From Cristatella mucedo (lineage: Eukaryota; Bryozoa; Phylactolaemata; Cristatellidae): a stretch of DNA of 64,000 bases. Below, piece by piece: positions 36,987-49,349 of this stretch. Under the pieces are notes generated by a model. That model saw only the letters and a program-made list of their open reading frames with translations. It made no database searches and was not told the DNA's origin. Where the stretch lies: contig WPIO01000082.1 in the NCBI GenBank assembly GCA_009760855.2, forward strand, positions 62,001 to 126,000. Reading direction: 5' to 3'. Each line of letters starts with the position of its first letter. The stretch's first letter is position 1. A program made the translations under genes and the position numbers.

Positions 36987-39900
36987 CTAGAGGAGTAGGC
37001 ACACAGGGCTCTTCTTTGGCTTGACAGCTCGAATGGCCTCGTCAAACACCGTCTCAAGGCCCTTCCGTGTCAGAGCAGAGCATTCCAGATATTGCACGGC
37101 ACCGATTTCCTTCAACATGGCCAGACCTACAATGTTCGACAGGCATGAGCAGCCATTCACGAGCAGTGGATATGCATACATCTGCTACAGCAGAGAAGAA
37201 TTTCGAGTTAGATTTAGAAAAGTAAGATGCTGTCCTCTCATGTGTAACTACGAATGACCAACAGCTAAATCGCCCTGGTCGTTCCTTGAATTGGCTCAAA
37301 AACTTGCCAATCACGGAGTATTCGATTTCAATGACGATGGTGAATTGGCACTGGTACTAGCTGACAAACAGACAAGCTATCTGCTTGTTCAGCACCTATC
37401 ATTGCTGCATTGCTGAGTCTTCGCCCAGAAGATAAGGCACTCACTCTTCACGAGCCACGCAGTCGGTTTGAGGCTCTTCTGCAGCTTATAAATGCAGCTC
37501 TTAAATTGACTTAGCTTTTCCTATTTTTCTGGGAGGAATTAATCTCCTTACTCTACACAATGCTATTCTGCCAGTTGGAAGGATAACTTACCGCGATTTT
37601 AAGCCACACTTGCAGGCTATGCTCATTTCATGCTAGGAAACATTTCACAATTCCATTTCAGCTGCAATCTCTAAATCTGGAAACTTTAAGTTTTGACAAC
37701 GCTAGACGACCATTTCAAGGAAATGCACATTCATGACAAAAAAGAGGCTTCATTCCCATGCGAATGGCTTCTTGAGCAAAAACGTGATTTTCTTTTTCTA
37801 GGCAGTTCACAAATCACTTCACTAAATCAAAAGGAGGCCACCATTCGCTGAACATTCAAAACAACTGTTGGCAGGACAGAACAAAATTTGAACGTATAGA
37901 TCACTCATGCCACAGCTCTGAAAGCACTTTAAAGCAGCTAGCACTTCAAACGAATATACAACCCCAAATAGAAGAGAAACCGCTGGCAGAAAACCGTCAA
38001 CTAGGCAGACTGCAAGAACCAGGAGCACCCACCTTGCAGGTAGCTTATAGGAGCGAGGCGCTTCTCTTTGAGCCTCTCCACGGTCTCCTTGTCTTCTCGC
38101 AGGTCTAGCTGAGTGCCTACGAGGATGATCGGGGTGTTTGGACAATGATGGCTAACTTCAGGAAACCACTGCAAAAGCAAGCATGAACTTACGCAGCCTT
38201 GGCTAAGCACATGGAGACAAGTGACCGGCTGGTCAACCGAGCCTAATCCTTAAATGGGATCAATTTTGATTGCCAACTTAAGGCCTGAGCGATATGCTGT
38301 CGGGGAGGGGGGGTGAGGTCCAGTTAGTACATTGGTCAGAAAAATCGATGGCTCATCAAGACCCTGACCTGTCACGGGTGTGACCAACAGACCGGTGTGA
38401 CCTTGGGTAAGATTAGGCCGCTAGCCCAAGCGGCACTACTCACTCGGAGGGGGGCAGAGGAGAGTGTGGGACACTAGCCACACCAAGACCAAGAGAGCTG
38501 CATTCTTATGTAGCATGTCTAGTACATGAGTTTCAAATTAGACGACAAATAGTTAACATGCCAAAAAAGATAACACGTCAAACAAGCTGACACACTCAAA
38601 CAACAATGCCGGGTACAAGAACTGCTGAAGAACTACCGTTGCTTACCTAAACGTCAGGGTACAACCTAAAACATCGTTATGCTTTTACACGAGGGGTTGT
38701 AAAGATTCTTACCTTAGCCCTCACGTTTTCAAACGAAGCTGGGCTGATGAGTGAGAAGCAGATTAGAAGTACGTCCTGCAAACAAAAGGAAGCACGTTTA
38801 GAAATACAGGTATAGTGGAAGCACATTTTAACAATACGTACACACCACGTTAACCAAGAGCAAGAACACACTGGTACGAATCAGTGCCTAAAAGTCAATA
38901 CTTGCGTATGACAATGGCAATTGCTTCACTCATTTCCAGTCTCACACCCCAAACGGAAAACAATGCCTTGCAGACACTATTTTCTTAATATGTAGATGCA
39001 GCTACTGCATTCCAGACTAAGTCAGTCAACCATTATACGAATTGCTTTTTCTGAAAAGAAGCTAACACATAATAAAAAGGCTGAATAATGGCAACATACT
39101 AACTGGTAGTGATATGTTATAGCCGCCATACTTAGCATAATTTGCTAGATGACGGCTTATCCACATCGATCTGAATGTGTTTAATGCTGCCACGATGCAC
39201 TGTCTCGGCAGAATAGCAAAACTAATACCTTTCAAAACTTGGCACAATGGAAGACTGAATTGACAGCTCAATTAAAATTTACTAGAACATTAATAGCACC
39301 AACCCAAATGACTTACTTACTTACCTAGGTACCATAGCTTTAATAAAGCACCAGCACACAATCTTGGCAAACTTCTAAACTCCCCAATGAACAGTTAGGA
39401 TGGACACAGTAGCTCACTCAGATTGATAAGAACAAGAATGTGGTAAGACAGACAGTAAAAGAGAAGAGTGAGCAAGAAACAGACCAACAAAAACCATTTA
39501 TATAAAATTTATCTTGGCAATATAAAACTGCTAAATAGTATCACAGGCTTACTTCGGTGGCAATCAATTGTGCTAACGTCTTCCATTTGGCTGTAAATAC
39601 AAAAACCAAGTTGTTTTTAAAAGAGAATGGCAGCTATAATAATGCTTGACAAACACACTTTAGCATTAGCGATCGCAGTCTATTAGCCCAGTCTGAACTC
39701 CAGTCTGAATTCCACTGCCGATTAGACAATCGCGGTTTGCATTGACGATTCGGATAAGGAAGGCCATTATGTCGATACCAATGTACGTAACTAAGCTTCA
39801 ATCTGAGCACGAGTACTACTTACAGTCTGAGGATATGATACCGGCCGGAGTCGATCGTAATCCTCTTGGCCAGAAGTATCCCAAAGGCACAAATCGATGG

Positions 39901-42900
39901 GTCTCCCGTCAACCATCGCATTTGCTGAGAAATTATCGAACCTGCGAGAATTGCGATGTGACTATGAAGCAATCGAAAGCAGCCTGAAGCTTTCACGACG
40001 GATGCCGCTAGTTCGCTTGACAACTTACGCTGTTGATATGTAATCCTCGGGGAACTCATTCGTCGTGTAGCTGACCACAAGACAAGTTTTACCGACTGCT
40101 CTAGGGATAATAATAAAAATATTAATAATGCAACTGATAAAGCGTCCTCTGAGAGCTTAATCTCTCTCTAGACGCTTTACATTGGCTGCAAATGGAAATG
40201 CAGTGGAATGGTGAGTAATATCATGCTTGATAAACAAACAAAATGGATAATATGGTTAGTAGTGACATGCACAGGGTCAGCGTGCAAATGTGGTTTTTGG
40301 CAGCATGCACAGTGTCAGCACGCATAAGCACATCAAGGACGAATCACAGAGACCCACTAAATGCTGTCCTAAATAAGTGTTTTTAAGTTCTTTTTAAATG
40401 TGGTAGAGTCAGGGGATGTTCTGGCGCAAGTCGGGAGGGAGCTCCAGGCTTTTGGAGCATACGAACTAATTGCACAATCTCCAAAGGATTTGAGGTTTGT
40501 ACGAGGTACCTGTAGACTGTTGGATTCCGAAAAGCGAGTGGTGTGATTCGTGGCCAGGTGGGGAAGTAGATCTGAGAGATAGACTTGAGCCAAAGAATAA
40601 AGGGACCTAAAAGTGAGTGACAAAACCTTAAAGTCAATCCGTTACTTGACTGGTAGCCAGTGCAGCTCGGCGAGAAGTGGTGTGGTGTGGCAACTGCAAC
40701 GCTCACGACAGACAAGCCTAGCTGTCGAGTTTTGCACCAGCTGCAATCACCTGATCGCACCTGCTGGTAGGCCAGTAAGCAGTGAGTTGCAGGTGTCGAG
40801 ATGGGATGTCACGAATGCATGGACCAACTTGAACGTGGTATCCTTATCTTAACAAACCGAATGTTAGCGATGTTATGAAGCTGAAAATAGGCTGATTTGA
40901 CTGTGGAGCTCGGTTGCTATGGTCGTCTAACGAGAGATCGCTTTGGATTATGACACCTTGATTTCGAGCTGATTCAACAGGAGATATGCTGGCAGAACCA
41001 ATTTTGATTTTGCCAATCTTGAGCATTAGCCTTTCCAATTTTCTGAATCACACTGGGTTTGCCTATAACTAGTAAGTTAGTTTTATCATCGTTTAGTTTT
41101 AGAAAATGTGCTGCCATCTACGTGCGGATATCATCAATACATGCATTAGGTGAGTTGAGAGAATTTGAGTTGCTCGAAGGCTGGGAGGGATCAAAGCAAA
41201 GGTACAACTGAGTGTCAGAGTTGCTTAAGTTCTCTTGGTCTAGTGTCGCTTTCTTGAGAAGTGGCCAAGCTAAAGCTTTTTTGAAAGGTGCTGGGACATG
41301 ACCTGAGGCTAATGACATATTAATGATGCTAGTTATGCATGGCAGCAGCAGATCAATGCAACGTAGGAGTAGGACAGTGAGAATAGGGTCCAGAGGACTT
41401 GTTGTCTTCTTTGATTGGGTTACGAACTTCAGGACTAGATTACTAGTACCCTCTTAAATGTAGACACTGAGGTGCAGCAAGGAATCGGGGAACAGCATTC
41501 TAGTGGGGATGCTGTCATCGCAGGGACGGATTCCCTGATCTTGTCTTTCTTCTGCACAAAGAATCGAGAGAAGCGATCGGCTAGATCATCACAAGGATCA
41601 TCACGCAAAGAGCTAATCTGGGAGCAATTGAGGGGATGGTTGATCGTCGACATCAGCATTTTTTGTTCGTGCATCTGTGATTCAACAATGTTTTTATAGA
41701 AGCTAGACTTGGCCTTTGCTAGGATCGATTAGTACGACCTACAGTAGTCTTCATCTGCCTGTCGATGGACAGTCAGTCCTAATCTTTTGTATGCTTTTTC
41801 AAGCTTGAGCTTAGTAGACCTGGCTAGTTTAATGTCTGTGGTAAACCATGGGCCGTCTGGGTGAGGGCACACAGTCCGCTTAGTCAGAGGTGCAAACTCG
41901 TGGAGCGTGTCAGCTAGTGTCGTGTTGTAGCTATCTACCAATGACAGATCGGAGGGACGACTGAGCAGCAGAGGTGAAGCAGATATTCTCGCACGGACAG
42001 CATCGATGTCAAGCAAGGGTCTTGAGGTTTCGCGATTCACATGTTATTTTAGAGGAGGAGGTGGGCACACACTGTAGATTGAACGAGATCTGCATGTGGT
42101 CAGATGAGCAGGCTTTGGTAATAATTGGTGATGACAAAGTGCAGTTGTATGAGAAAATCTGGTCGACTGTGTGACCCTTGATGTGAGTAGGGCCGTGCAC
42201 ATGAGCCACAAGAGACAATAAGTCAGTCAATGCACGAAATTCGTTGCTGAAAGCACCAGATAAGTTACCAAAGTGAACGTTGAAATAATAATTATTATTA
42301 TTATAATAATGCACTTGATAAAGCACCCTCAGAAAATGTAATCTATCTCTAGGCACTTTACATTTGAAATCACCCATAACGAGGAAGGATCGATTTCTTA
42401 CACACAGAATCGAAATGAGATCGGAGAAATCTGAGATAAAAGAGGATTTGGTCCCTGGTGGGCGATAGACTACTGTCACTATCGGTAGCTTCGTTTCGGA
42501 TGAGACCATGACAATTAATTCAAAAGACTGCTTCGAGGGTACTGCAAATGGCTTGAAGTTGAATTTTGAGCGCACGATAATAGCAACTCCACCTCCAGTT
42601 TTGATTGATCTAGGGGTGTGAAAGAACGAGAAACCATATGGGGTGGCGTATTTAATTGTCGGACAGTTTATCAATTTTAGCCAAGTTTCAGTTAGGGCGA
42701 GCAGGTCGATACCATTTTATGAATCTAGGTCGCTTATTACCAGAGAGCTATTGCACATTGAGCGAGGATTCTAAAGGCAAGCGTTAAGTCTGGCCGATGG
42801 ATTTACAACAGGCCTGATGACCACTAAGTTTGAGAAATTTACAGTGATGCATGTGGGGGAGTGTGCTGAGCGGTTCGAGACAATGCTAGGAATACCAAAC

Positions 42901-43786
42901 GAGCGGGTACTCAGCTCGCAATTCCTGCCCAATGAGCCGCGTCTGACCTGGTGGTCCCGGCCACCGCGGCGGCTACGGGGTGCTTTTCTTTTGTTAATGC
43001 ATAGTTCATGAATCTTAGCAACAACGTTAATATCTAGGAATGCATTTGATCTACGATGATGAAGCGATAACAGCTGCTGACGATCATAGCTAACATGCAG
43101 GTTACTAGCCGCCGGCGTAGTGAAGGCAGCCGCCGACGTGGGAGACCCATCAGCCCGTAGCGATAAGCGCTTAGAAATCCATAGGCACGTAATTTCTTAT
43201 ATAGATACACAACGAATGATGGCAACGCATGCGAAGTTCCGTCAATCGCTCCGAACTCACATCTGTGCAGGTTCAGTGTGATGCAGGGAACACACAGCGT
43301 ACAGTCCACAGGGAGTAAAACGCGAAGAAAGGTCGGCAGGACTGAAACTGTGCATCCCCAGCAGATCCCTTCCACCCGCGTCCGTCATTGAGCAACCACT
43401 ATAAACAACATTAGGTTCGGATGCCAAGGCGACGCTACCGACGTCTGATTTCCGGTATGCGGACGCAAAGCTGGATCGCGGAGTTCTCGCTAAGAGCCAA
43501 CCCCTCACGGAGAAAGAAAATGATGACCCGGAGGGCAAAAGGTGGGACAGCGCGAATCGTGAGATAAGTTATGAATGGTTCTTCTGGGGATATGCACGAG
43601 CTTCACAGCGCCGATTCAATTCACAGCGCCGATCGCGGGTCGGCAGGTCTGACTAGAGACGACGACGAACGGGCACAGAGGGAGGACACAGGTGCTCCCA
43701 CAGCGGCCTAATTCAGAAGAGATGAAAAAGGTGGCTAGCCGCTACGCTTACCCGTCGCCAACAATGACACCCTTAATGGGCTGCAT
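36987..43786 (-). CDS. RAC1: Rac-3: Rac-family small GTPase paralogue, complete six exons, altered switch I and short tail
   Basis: Exons on the minus strand: 43752..43786, 40029..40100, 39824..39941, 38713..38775, 38033..38168, 36987..37126. They total 564 nt, 187 residues plus stop. Introns (3651, 87, 1048, 544, 906 nt) are GT-AG. Exon 1 reads [12 protein letters not shown] (A3P, C6G, V8I). Exon 2 keeps GDGAVGKT and Thr35 but has L20V, I21V, A27E, G30E, E31D, P34S, V36A. Exon 3 has Y40F, V44A, N52D, G54C, and DTSG instead of DTAG (A59S). Exon 4 has F78L. Exon 5 keeps GTQLDLRED and has P140L. Exon 6 keeps YLECSAL and ends [11 protein letters not shown], five residues shorter than Rac-2 because the LxPPx stretch before the basic tail is missing. 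The open frame and CAAX box argue against a simple dead copy, but the replacements exceed what Rac normally tolerates. A LINE occupies intron 1 right up to the exon 2 acceptor. Confidence 0.87.
40104..43203 (-). mobile_element. LINE-A copy filling Rac-3 intron 1, RT core deleted
   Basis: 3' end at 40104..40180 (ATT-like tail, hairpin). Then C-terminal and thumb regions (40370..41040). At about 41220 the sequence jumps from [11 protein letters not shown] directly to the linker before RT, so the RT core is deleted. Further in: [11 protein letters not shown] (41570), [25 protein letters not shown] (41800), endonuclease with TGGGVAIIV and [12 protein letters not shown] (42070..42640), and a decayed 5' part (ALTETWLK near 42690). 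Rac-1 and Rac-2 lack this insertion at the matching positions. It is near full length but dead. Confidence 0.88.
42280..42358 (-). mobile_element. LINE-A 3' tail fragment nested in LINE-A endonuclease
   Basis: An ATT-rich stretch plus hairpin, about 75 bases, inserted in the endonuclease frame between MGDF and NVHFGNLSG. The uninterrupted order is seen at 57838..57880 (MGDFNVHFDNLSD). It is either a very short LINE-A insertion or a tail-only SINE-like unit. Confidence 0.8.
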
Positions 43787-44039
43787 AGCCACTGGCTAGA
43801 TACGGAATCAGCTGGGCCCGTAAACAGAACGTTAGAACCACGAAGAGCCGTAACCATGACGGACGTCCGGGCAGCATGCGACGATAGCTGAGGCGATTAC
43901 GTACAGCCAAGATTCTAAATAATGAAAGTATTTTCTAATTAATTACTTAAAATAAAATAAGTAACGGTTTTATCGTCTTTTTTTAGTTGACTTCATATTT
44001 TACCAACCGTTTTTTATTAGTACGTCAGATGGGCTTGGC
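43787..44039 (-). promoter_or_regulatory. 5' flank / probable 5'UTR of Rac-3
   Basis: Third copy of the Rac upstream sequence (see 2629..2879), similarly conserved. No coding frame. Confidence 0.4.
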
Positions 44040-45446
44040 GTCTTTACAATAGCGCGCCTAGCGCCAGGCCGCATGTTTACCCGCAGCGTGTTGCGTGCTT
44101 GTTCGTAGTGCCGTTTTGCTGCCGGTCGCTGATGCATTGCGCCATGACCGCACGGCGTGCTTACAACAAAGCGCTGGCTGAGACCGTACGCCTTGATCGG
44201 GCCGCGGCCCGCCGTGACCTCGAAGGCCGCTGCCGCTAGTGGGCGCTGGCGGTTCGTTCAGTCCTTACAGTCGCGGAATGATCGACCGCCGGTAGAGCAG
44301 CGGTTACGCTGAGCGCATGTTCAATGCGCTGGCGTACACCTGGGTATCCATGAGGCTGAATTTATTTCTCTCGCGGGTGCTGGTACGCGGCTGACCAGCT
44401 GAAATTTACGAGCTGCAGAAACTTTGCCTGTGTTGCATGGCCTCGTGACAGAACGCTTTCTCGGCGAAGCGTTGAGCCAGTAATCTCCCGTTCGGCTCCG
44501 CAGCTCCCAGCTCGCTGCCCGATACCGCAGAATCGCCGTGCGGGATTTCGCGGTGGCTGCGCCGAAGCAGGCCTCGCGCACACGGGCCGTCGAGGCGCTC
44601 CGCCTCCCTGCTGCATGCGCGGAGCCTGACAGGAGGGGAGGAGGATGAGAAAAGCACCTGAAGGATGCCTCCCGCTAACCACCAGCAACGAGTGGGAAAC
44701 TAGGGTGTCGATTGCTTGTGCGGCTGGCGTGGCGGTCCGGTGCCTGAGCACCAGCCTACGTCGTCCACCGTGGCATTTCACTGGCCGAGGCAGATCAGCT
44801 GAAATCCAGGGCTCAGCCGGCGGGCCTGCTCAAACCATTACCACAGAACCCACAAAGCCAGGGTCGGGATCAGCCCGCTAACGTCGGATTTGGAAAAACG
44901 GGAAAACAGCCTGCATCTGAAAACAGCCTGCGTCTTAAGGTGAATATTAGCTGATCGACGGTGCAAGAGAAAGAGAGAGAGAGAAAGGGGGAGGGAGAGA
45001 GAGAGAGAGAGGGAGGGAGAGAGAGGGGGAGAGAGAAAGAGAGAGGAGAGAGAGGGGGAGAGAGAAAGAGATACAGAGTGAGGTAGTGAGAGGGTCGGGA
45101 GAGGGACAGAGTGAGAGAGAGAGAGAGAGGGGAAGAGTAAGGGAGACAGAGAGAGGCAGAGACACAGAGAGAGACAGAGAGAGGGAAACACAGGGAGAGG
45201 GGAACCCTAATCCATTCTAGACATAAGAGTTCAGCCTTGCCTCAATTATTTTCTCGCGGGTGCTAGAATAGCCCAACCTACCCCACCGTCGCATCTAGGC
45301 ATTTCGGAGCTTGCAAGATGTGTACTGCAAAGGGTCTCTGAATACTTGCTCCGACGATAACCATTCTCGGTCTCTCGTAAGTAAGATAGGGCGTCCTGGT
45401 TGAATCGGAGTGAGAATTTGAGTTTGTGTTGTTTCCCCAATTATTT
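44040..45446. repeat. Block U3, truncated Rac-upstream repeat
   Basis: Matches U2 from the GC-rich start through the GA tract to about 45445, then stops at CCCCAATTATTTT. The A/T-CCAAT core and distal part are missing, and an old LINE-A fragment follows directly. Confidence 0.75.
44966..45205. repeat. GA-rich microsatellite in U3
   Basis: Imperfect GA/GGGA repeat at the same site as in U1 and U2. Confidence 0.9.
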
Positions 45447-45735
45447 TGCCGGTTGGTAAACCAAGGCGCTACCAAAGAGACTAAATTAGAACGTCTACTT
45501 TACCGTGAACAGCACGTGAAACGTGCGGTCACGAAACTGAGGTGCGTTGTATGCGTCACGCCTGTGCCGCCGTGCTCCAGCTCAAAGTGCTTTCTCCATC
45601 AATCAGTCAAACGAGGAGTGCATGGCGAAGAGCTAGCTCTTCACCGTCATGAGGTTGCGAGATTCACAGATTATTTTGAATTCGAAAGAAAGCAGACACT
45701 GCAGACTGAATGAGATCCGCATGTGGCCATGTGAC
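45447..45735 (-). mobile_element. Old LINE-A endonuclease fragment after U3
   Basis: Minus strand shows the HMRISFSLQC and IICESRNL remnants of the endonuclease end. It corresponds to part of 11058..12060 and 35946..36980. The same U/D-then-LINE order is seen beside Rac-2 and Rac-3, so this may mark where a further Rac unit once lay. Confidence 0.7.
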
Positions 45736-46104
45736 TAGCTTACCGATTTTTCGTTGCAGCTGCCTTGCGGCCGTTCTATGCAGCAATACTTATCGTCACC
45801 GAAATTGTGGATATACATCGGTTCTACTGTCAAGGCGGCCTGACTTATTATATAAATATCGACAGATGTTTCTCTAAATGCATCGTCAGTCAATCATTAA
45901 TGTAGTTTTCAGTTGGAAACGATAAAGGCCGTGAGTTCAAACATGCCGACACAATATTGGAGACCTGGTTCAATTTCGTCACGAGTCTTCTCGTCTCTGT
46001 GTCTCGGCACAACGGCATCGCCAAATTTGCTATTGGCTCGAATGTCGAACCGGTAGTATTCAGCAATCAAGCAGTTCAAGGCCAGCGGATCTTCGTCGGA
46101 AAAA
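45736..46104. other. No feature recognised
   Basis: Non-repeated sequence between the LINE-A fragment and block Q'. No frame of interest. Confidence 0.4.
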
Positions 46105-47884
46105 CCTTGGAGCCTTAAGCAACGTTTTTATAATCGTTCATCCACGGATCTAGAATCACAGAAAGGTGGGAATCGGGTGATATAACTATTTCCGGAACAA
46201 AAGGCACGAAGTAGTTAGTCTAGTCCAGTAACGTGCGATGGCATCTGGCAAGCTTGTCATCATCCACATAACGTTCAACGTACGAGCGCGTCCATCTTTG
46301 ATTGATGTCGCTTCCGACCATCATTGTACTATGCAGGTAATTACGCGAGTCATGTAAGACTCGATCTGGATCCAAGGACTGCTCTCAGCGCACGAATAAT
46401 AATAATAATAATAATAATAATTCACTTGATAAAGCGCCCTCAGAGAACTTAATCTCTCTCTAGGCGCTTTACATTTGCTGTAAAGTGAAATGCAATTGAA
46501 TGGTAAGTAAAATCATGCTTGAAAAACAAACGAAATGAATAATATGGTTAGGGGTGACATGCACAGGGTCAGCATGCAAATGTGGTTAGTGGCAGCATGC
46601 ACAGTGTCAGCACGCATAAGCACATCAAGGACGAATCACAGGGACCCACTAAATGCTGTCCTAAATAGGTGTTTTTAGGTTCCTTTTAAATGTGGTCAGG
46701 TCAGGGGATGTTCTGACGCAGGTCGGGAGGGAGTTCCAGGCTTTGGGAGCATATGAACTAAATGCACGGTCTCCAAAGGATTTAAGGTTTGTATGAGGTA
46801 TTTGTAGACTGTTGGATTCCGAAAAGCAGGTGGTACGATGCTTGGCCTGATGGGGTAGTATATCTGACAGATAGGCTGAAGCCATAGAATGAAGGGACCT
46901 AAAAGTGAGCGACAAAACCTTGAAGTCAATCCGTTGCTTGACTGGTAGCCAGTGCAGGTCGGCGAGAAGTGGAGTAATGTGGCAACTGCGACGCTCACAA
47001 CAGACAAGCCTAGCTGCGGAGTTTTGCACCAGTTGCAATCGCCTGATCGCACATGCTGGTAGGCCAGTAAGCAGTGAGTTGCAGAAGTCGAGACGGGATG
47101 TCACGAATGCATGGACCAACTTAGATGTGGTATCTTTATCTAAACAAGCCCGAATTTTAGCAATGTTATGAAGCTGAAAATAGGCGGATTTGACTGTGTA
47201 GCTGATATGGTCGTCTATCACGAATGTCGATTACATAGGCCCGCCCTCAGTACGGCTCGTGAAATCAATGGGAGGCGTGGCATCCGGACGTTATCACATT
47301 ATTCTCATCGAAAACCTTCCTGGGATTTCTTTATTTGCCTTCCAGTGCTCTTCCAGGCATTAATCATGGATTCCGGCACTGCAGCACATCTCCAAAACCT
47401 CAAGAAGCCGTAGCAGCGTGCGATGCTGCTCTGTGCATGGAAATGCATGGAAAGCTGACTGATTCACGCCTCTGACCGTGTTAAGCGACCTTAATGATTG
47501 CAGCATCAATTAACATAATGACGCTAAGCCCGTTCGAAGCGAAACAGTACGCCCACAAGATGATCAGATGAAAAGGGACTGATAGTACATGAGAAATAGC
47601 TCTAAAATGTATAGCACCGTCAGAGAACTACTTCCTTACCAGGGCGCTTTAAAACATGCTGACACAAGCGCTAGCCAAGGAGTTTGTGGTACGCACTATA
47701 ACGCTCATATACAAGCCTGAAAATTAGACAGCAAGATCATCACGACAGCTCATGAGTGTAACCCCGGGGTTAGGTTCATGACCTTGCAGTTAACAGTACC
47801 CCCTTTCAGCACCAAATGTTCTCAAACCAGAGGTACGAGTAGTACTCTCACTTCCAAGCAGAGCTCAAGCATTGGTAGACCGTC
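46105..47884. repeat. Segmental duplication block Q' (copy 2)
   Basis: Counterpart of 21071..22310 with a LINE-A inserted at 46388..47219. No coding frame is shared. Confidence 0.8.
46388..47219 (-). mobile_element. LINE-A 3' fragment with 7-bp target duplication
   Basis: (AAT)n at the 3' end, hairpin at 46431..46472, 3'UTR, then a 186-codon open frame (46661..47221) for thumb and C-terminal region. CACGAAT flanks both ends (46393 and 47219 regions) and occurs once, in altered form, at the empty site in block Q near 21350. 5'-truncated. Confidence 0.92.
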
Positions 47885-47885
47885 T

Positions 47886-49322
47886 CAATGGCTTCTATAA
47901 AAACCTTGTTGAATCCAGATGCACAATCCAAAAATGCTGGTGTTGACGATCAACCATCTCCTCAACCGCTCCCAGAATATCTCCTTGCCTGATGATCCTT
48001 GTGATGATGTAGCCGATCGCTTCTCTCGATTCTCTGTGCAGAAGAAAGACAAGATCAGGGAATCCGTCCCTGCGATGTACACATTCCCACTAGAATGCTG
48101 TTCCCCGATTCCTGGCTGCACCTCAATGTCTACACTTAAGCTGGTCACTAGTGATGTTGTCCTGAAGTTCGTATCCCAATCAAAGAAGACAACAAGTCCT
48201 CTGGACCCTATTCCCATCGTCCTGCTCTTACGTTGCATTGATCTACTGCTGCTAACTAACATCATTAATATGTCTTTAGCCTCAGGTCATGTCCCAGCAC
48301 CTTTCAAAAGAGCTGTGGTCAGGCCACTTCTCAAGAAAGCGATAGAAAACCAAGAGAACTACCGCCCAGCCTCCCATCTATCATTTCTATCAAAGACACT
48401 GAAACGGGTCGTGGCGGACCAGCTGAACTCATACATTAATACTTCAAACCTTGCTAGCAAGTTCCAGTCTGGCTTCAGAGCTAATCACTCCACAGAGTCA
48501 GCATTGCTTAGGGTATACAACAACCTACTTAGGAATGCAGACATGGGTAGAGTGTCTCTGCTTGTTTCGATCGATCTTTCGGCAGCTTTTGATACCATCG
48601 ATCACAAAGTTCTTCTAGAGCGCCTCTCATCTCGCCTGGGCATCACTGGCACTGCTCCGCAATGGTTCAGGTCCTATCTCAGTGGGAGACTCTAGAGTAT
48701 TCACGTGAATGGGCAAAGATCATCTGAGGTACCTCTGAAATATGGGGTACCTCAGGGCTCCGTGCCAGGTCTGGTTCTTTTCACGGTTTATACTCTCCCT
48801 CTTGCTGATGTAAATGCCAAGGACAATCTCGGCTTTCACTTCAATGCGGATGACACTCAGTTGTACCTTTGCTTTGATCTCTCCCAGCCTTCGAGCACCT
48901 CGAATTCTTCCAACTCACTTGCTGCATGTATTGATGATATCCGCACATGGATGGCAGCAAATTTTCTAAAACTAAGCGATGATAAAACTAACTTACTAGT
49001 TATGAGCAAACCCAGTGTGATTCAGAAATTGGAAAGGCTGACGCTCAAAATTGGCTCTGCCAGCATATCTCCAGTTGAATCAGCTCGAAATCTAGGTGTC
49101 CTGTTCCAAAGTGACCTCTCGTTAGACGACCACATCAGCTCCACAGTCAAACCTGCCTACTTTCAGCTACGTAGCATTGCTAATATTTGGGCTTGTTTAG
49201 ATAAGGATGCCACGTCTAAGTTGGTCCATGCATTCGTGACATCCCGTCTCGACTTCTGAAACTCACTGCTTACTGGCCTTACATGCCCAATCAGCCGATT
49301 GCAGCTAGTGCAAAACTCCATG
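47886..49322 (+). mobile_element. LINE-A copy with nearly open RT, mutated YADD
   Basis: Frame 47919..49259 is interrupted by one TAG at 48693 and ends at TGA 49257. Contains the pre-RT linker (DDVADRFSRF), [47 protein letters not shown], and [14 protein letters not shown]. The catalytic Tyr of YADD is Asn here. Truncated at both ends: it begins where block Q' ends and stops within the thumb at LVQNSMF. Confidence 0.9.
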
Positions 49323-49349
49323 TTCGCGATAGCAGCAAGAGTGAGCCGG

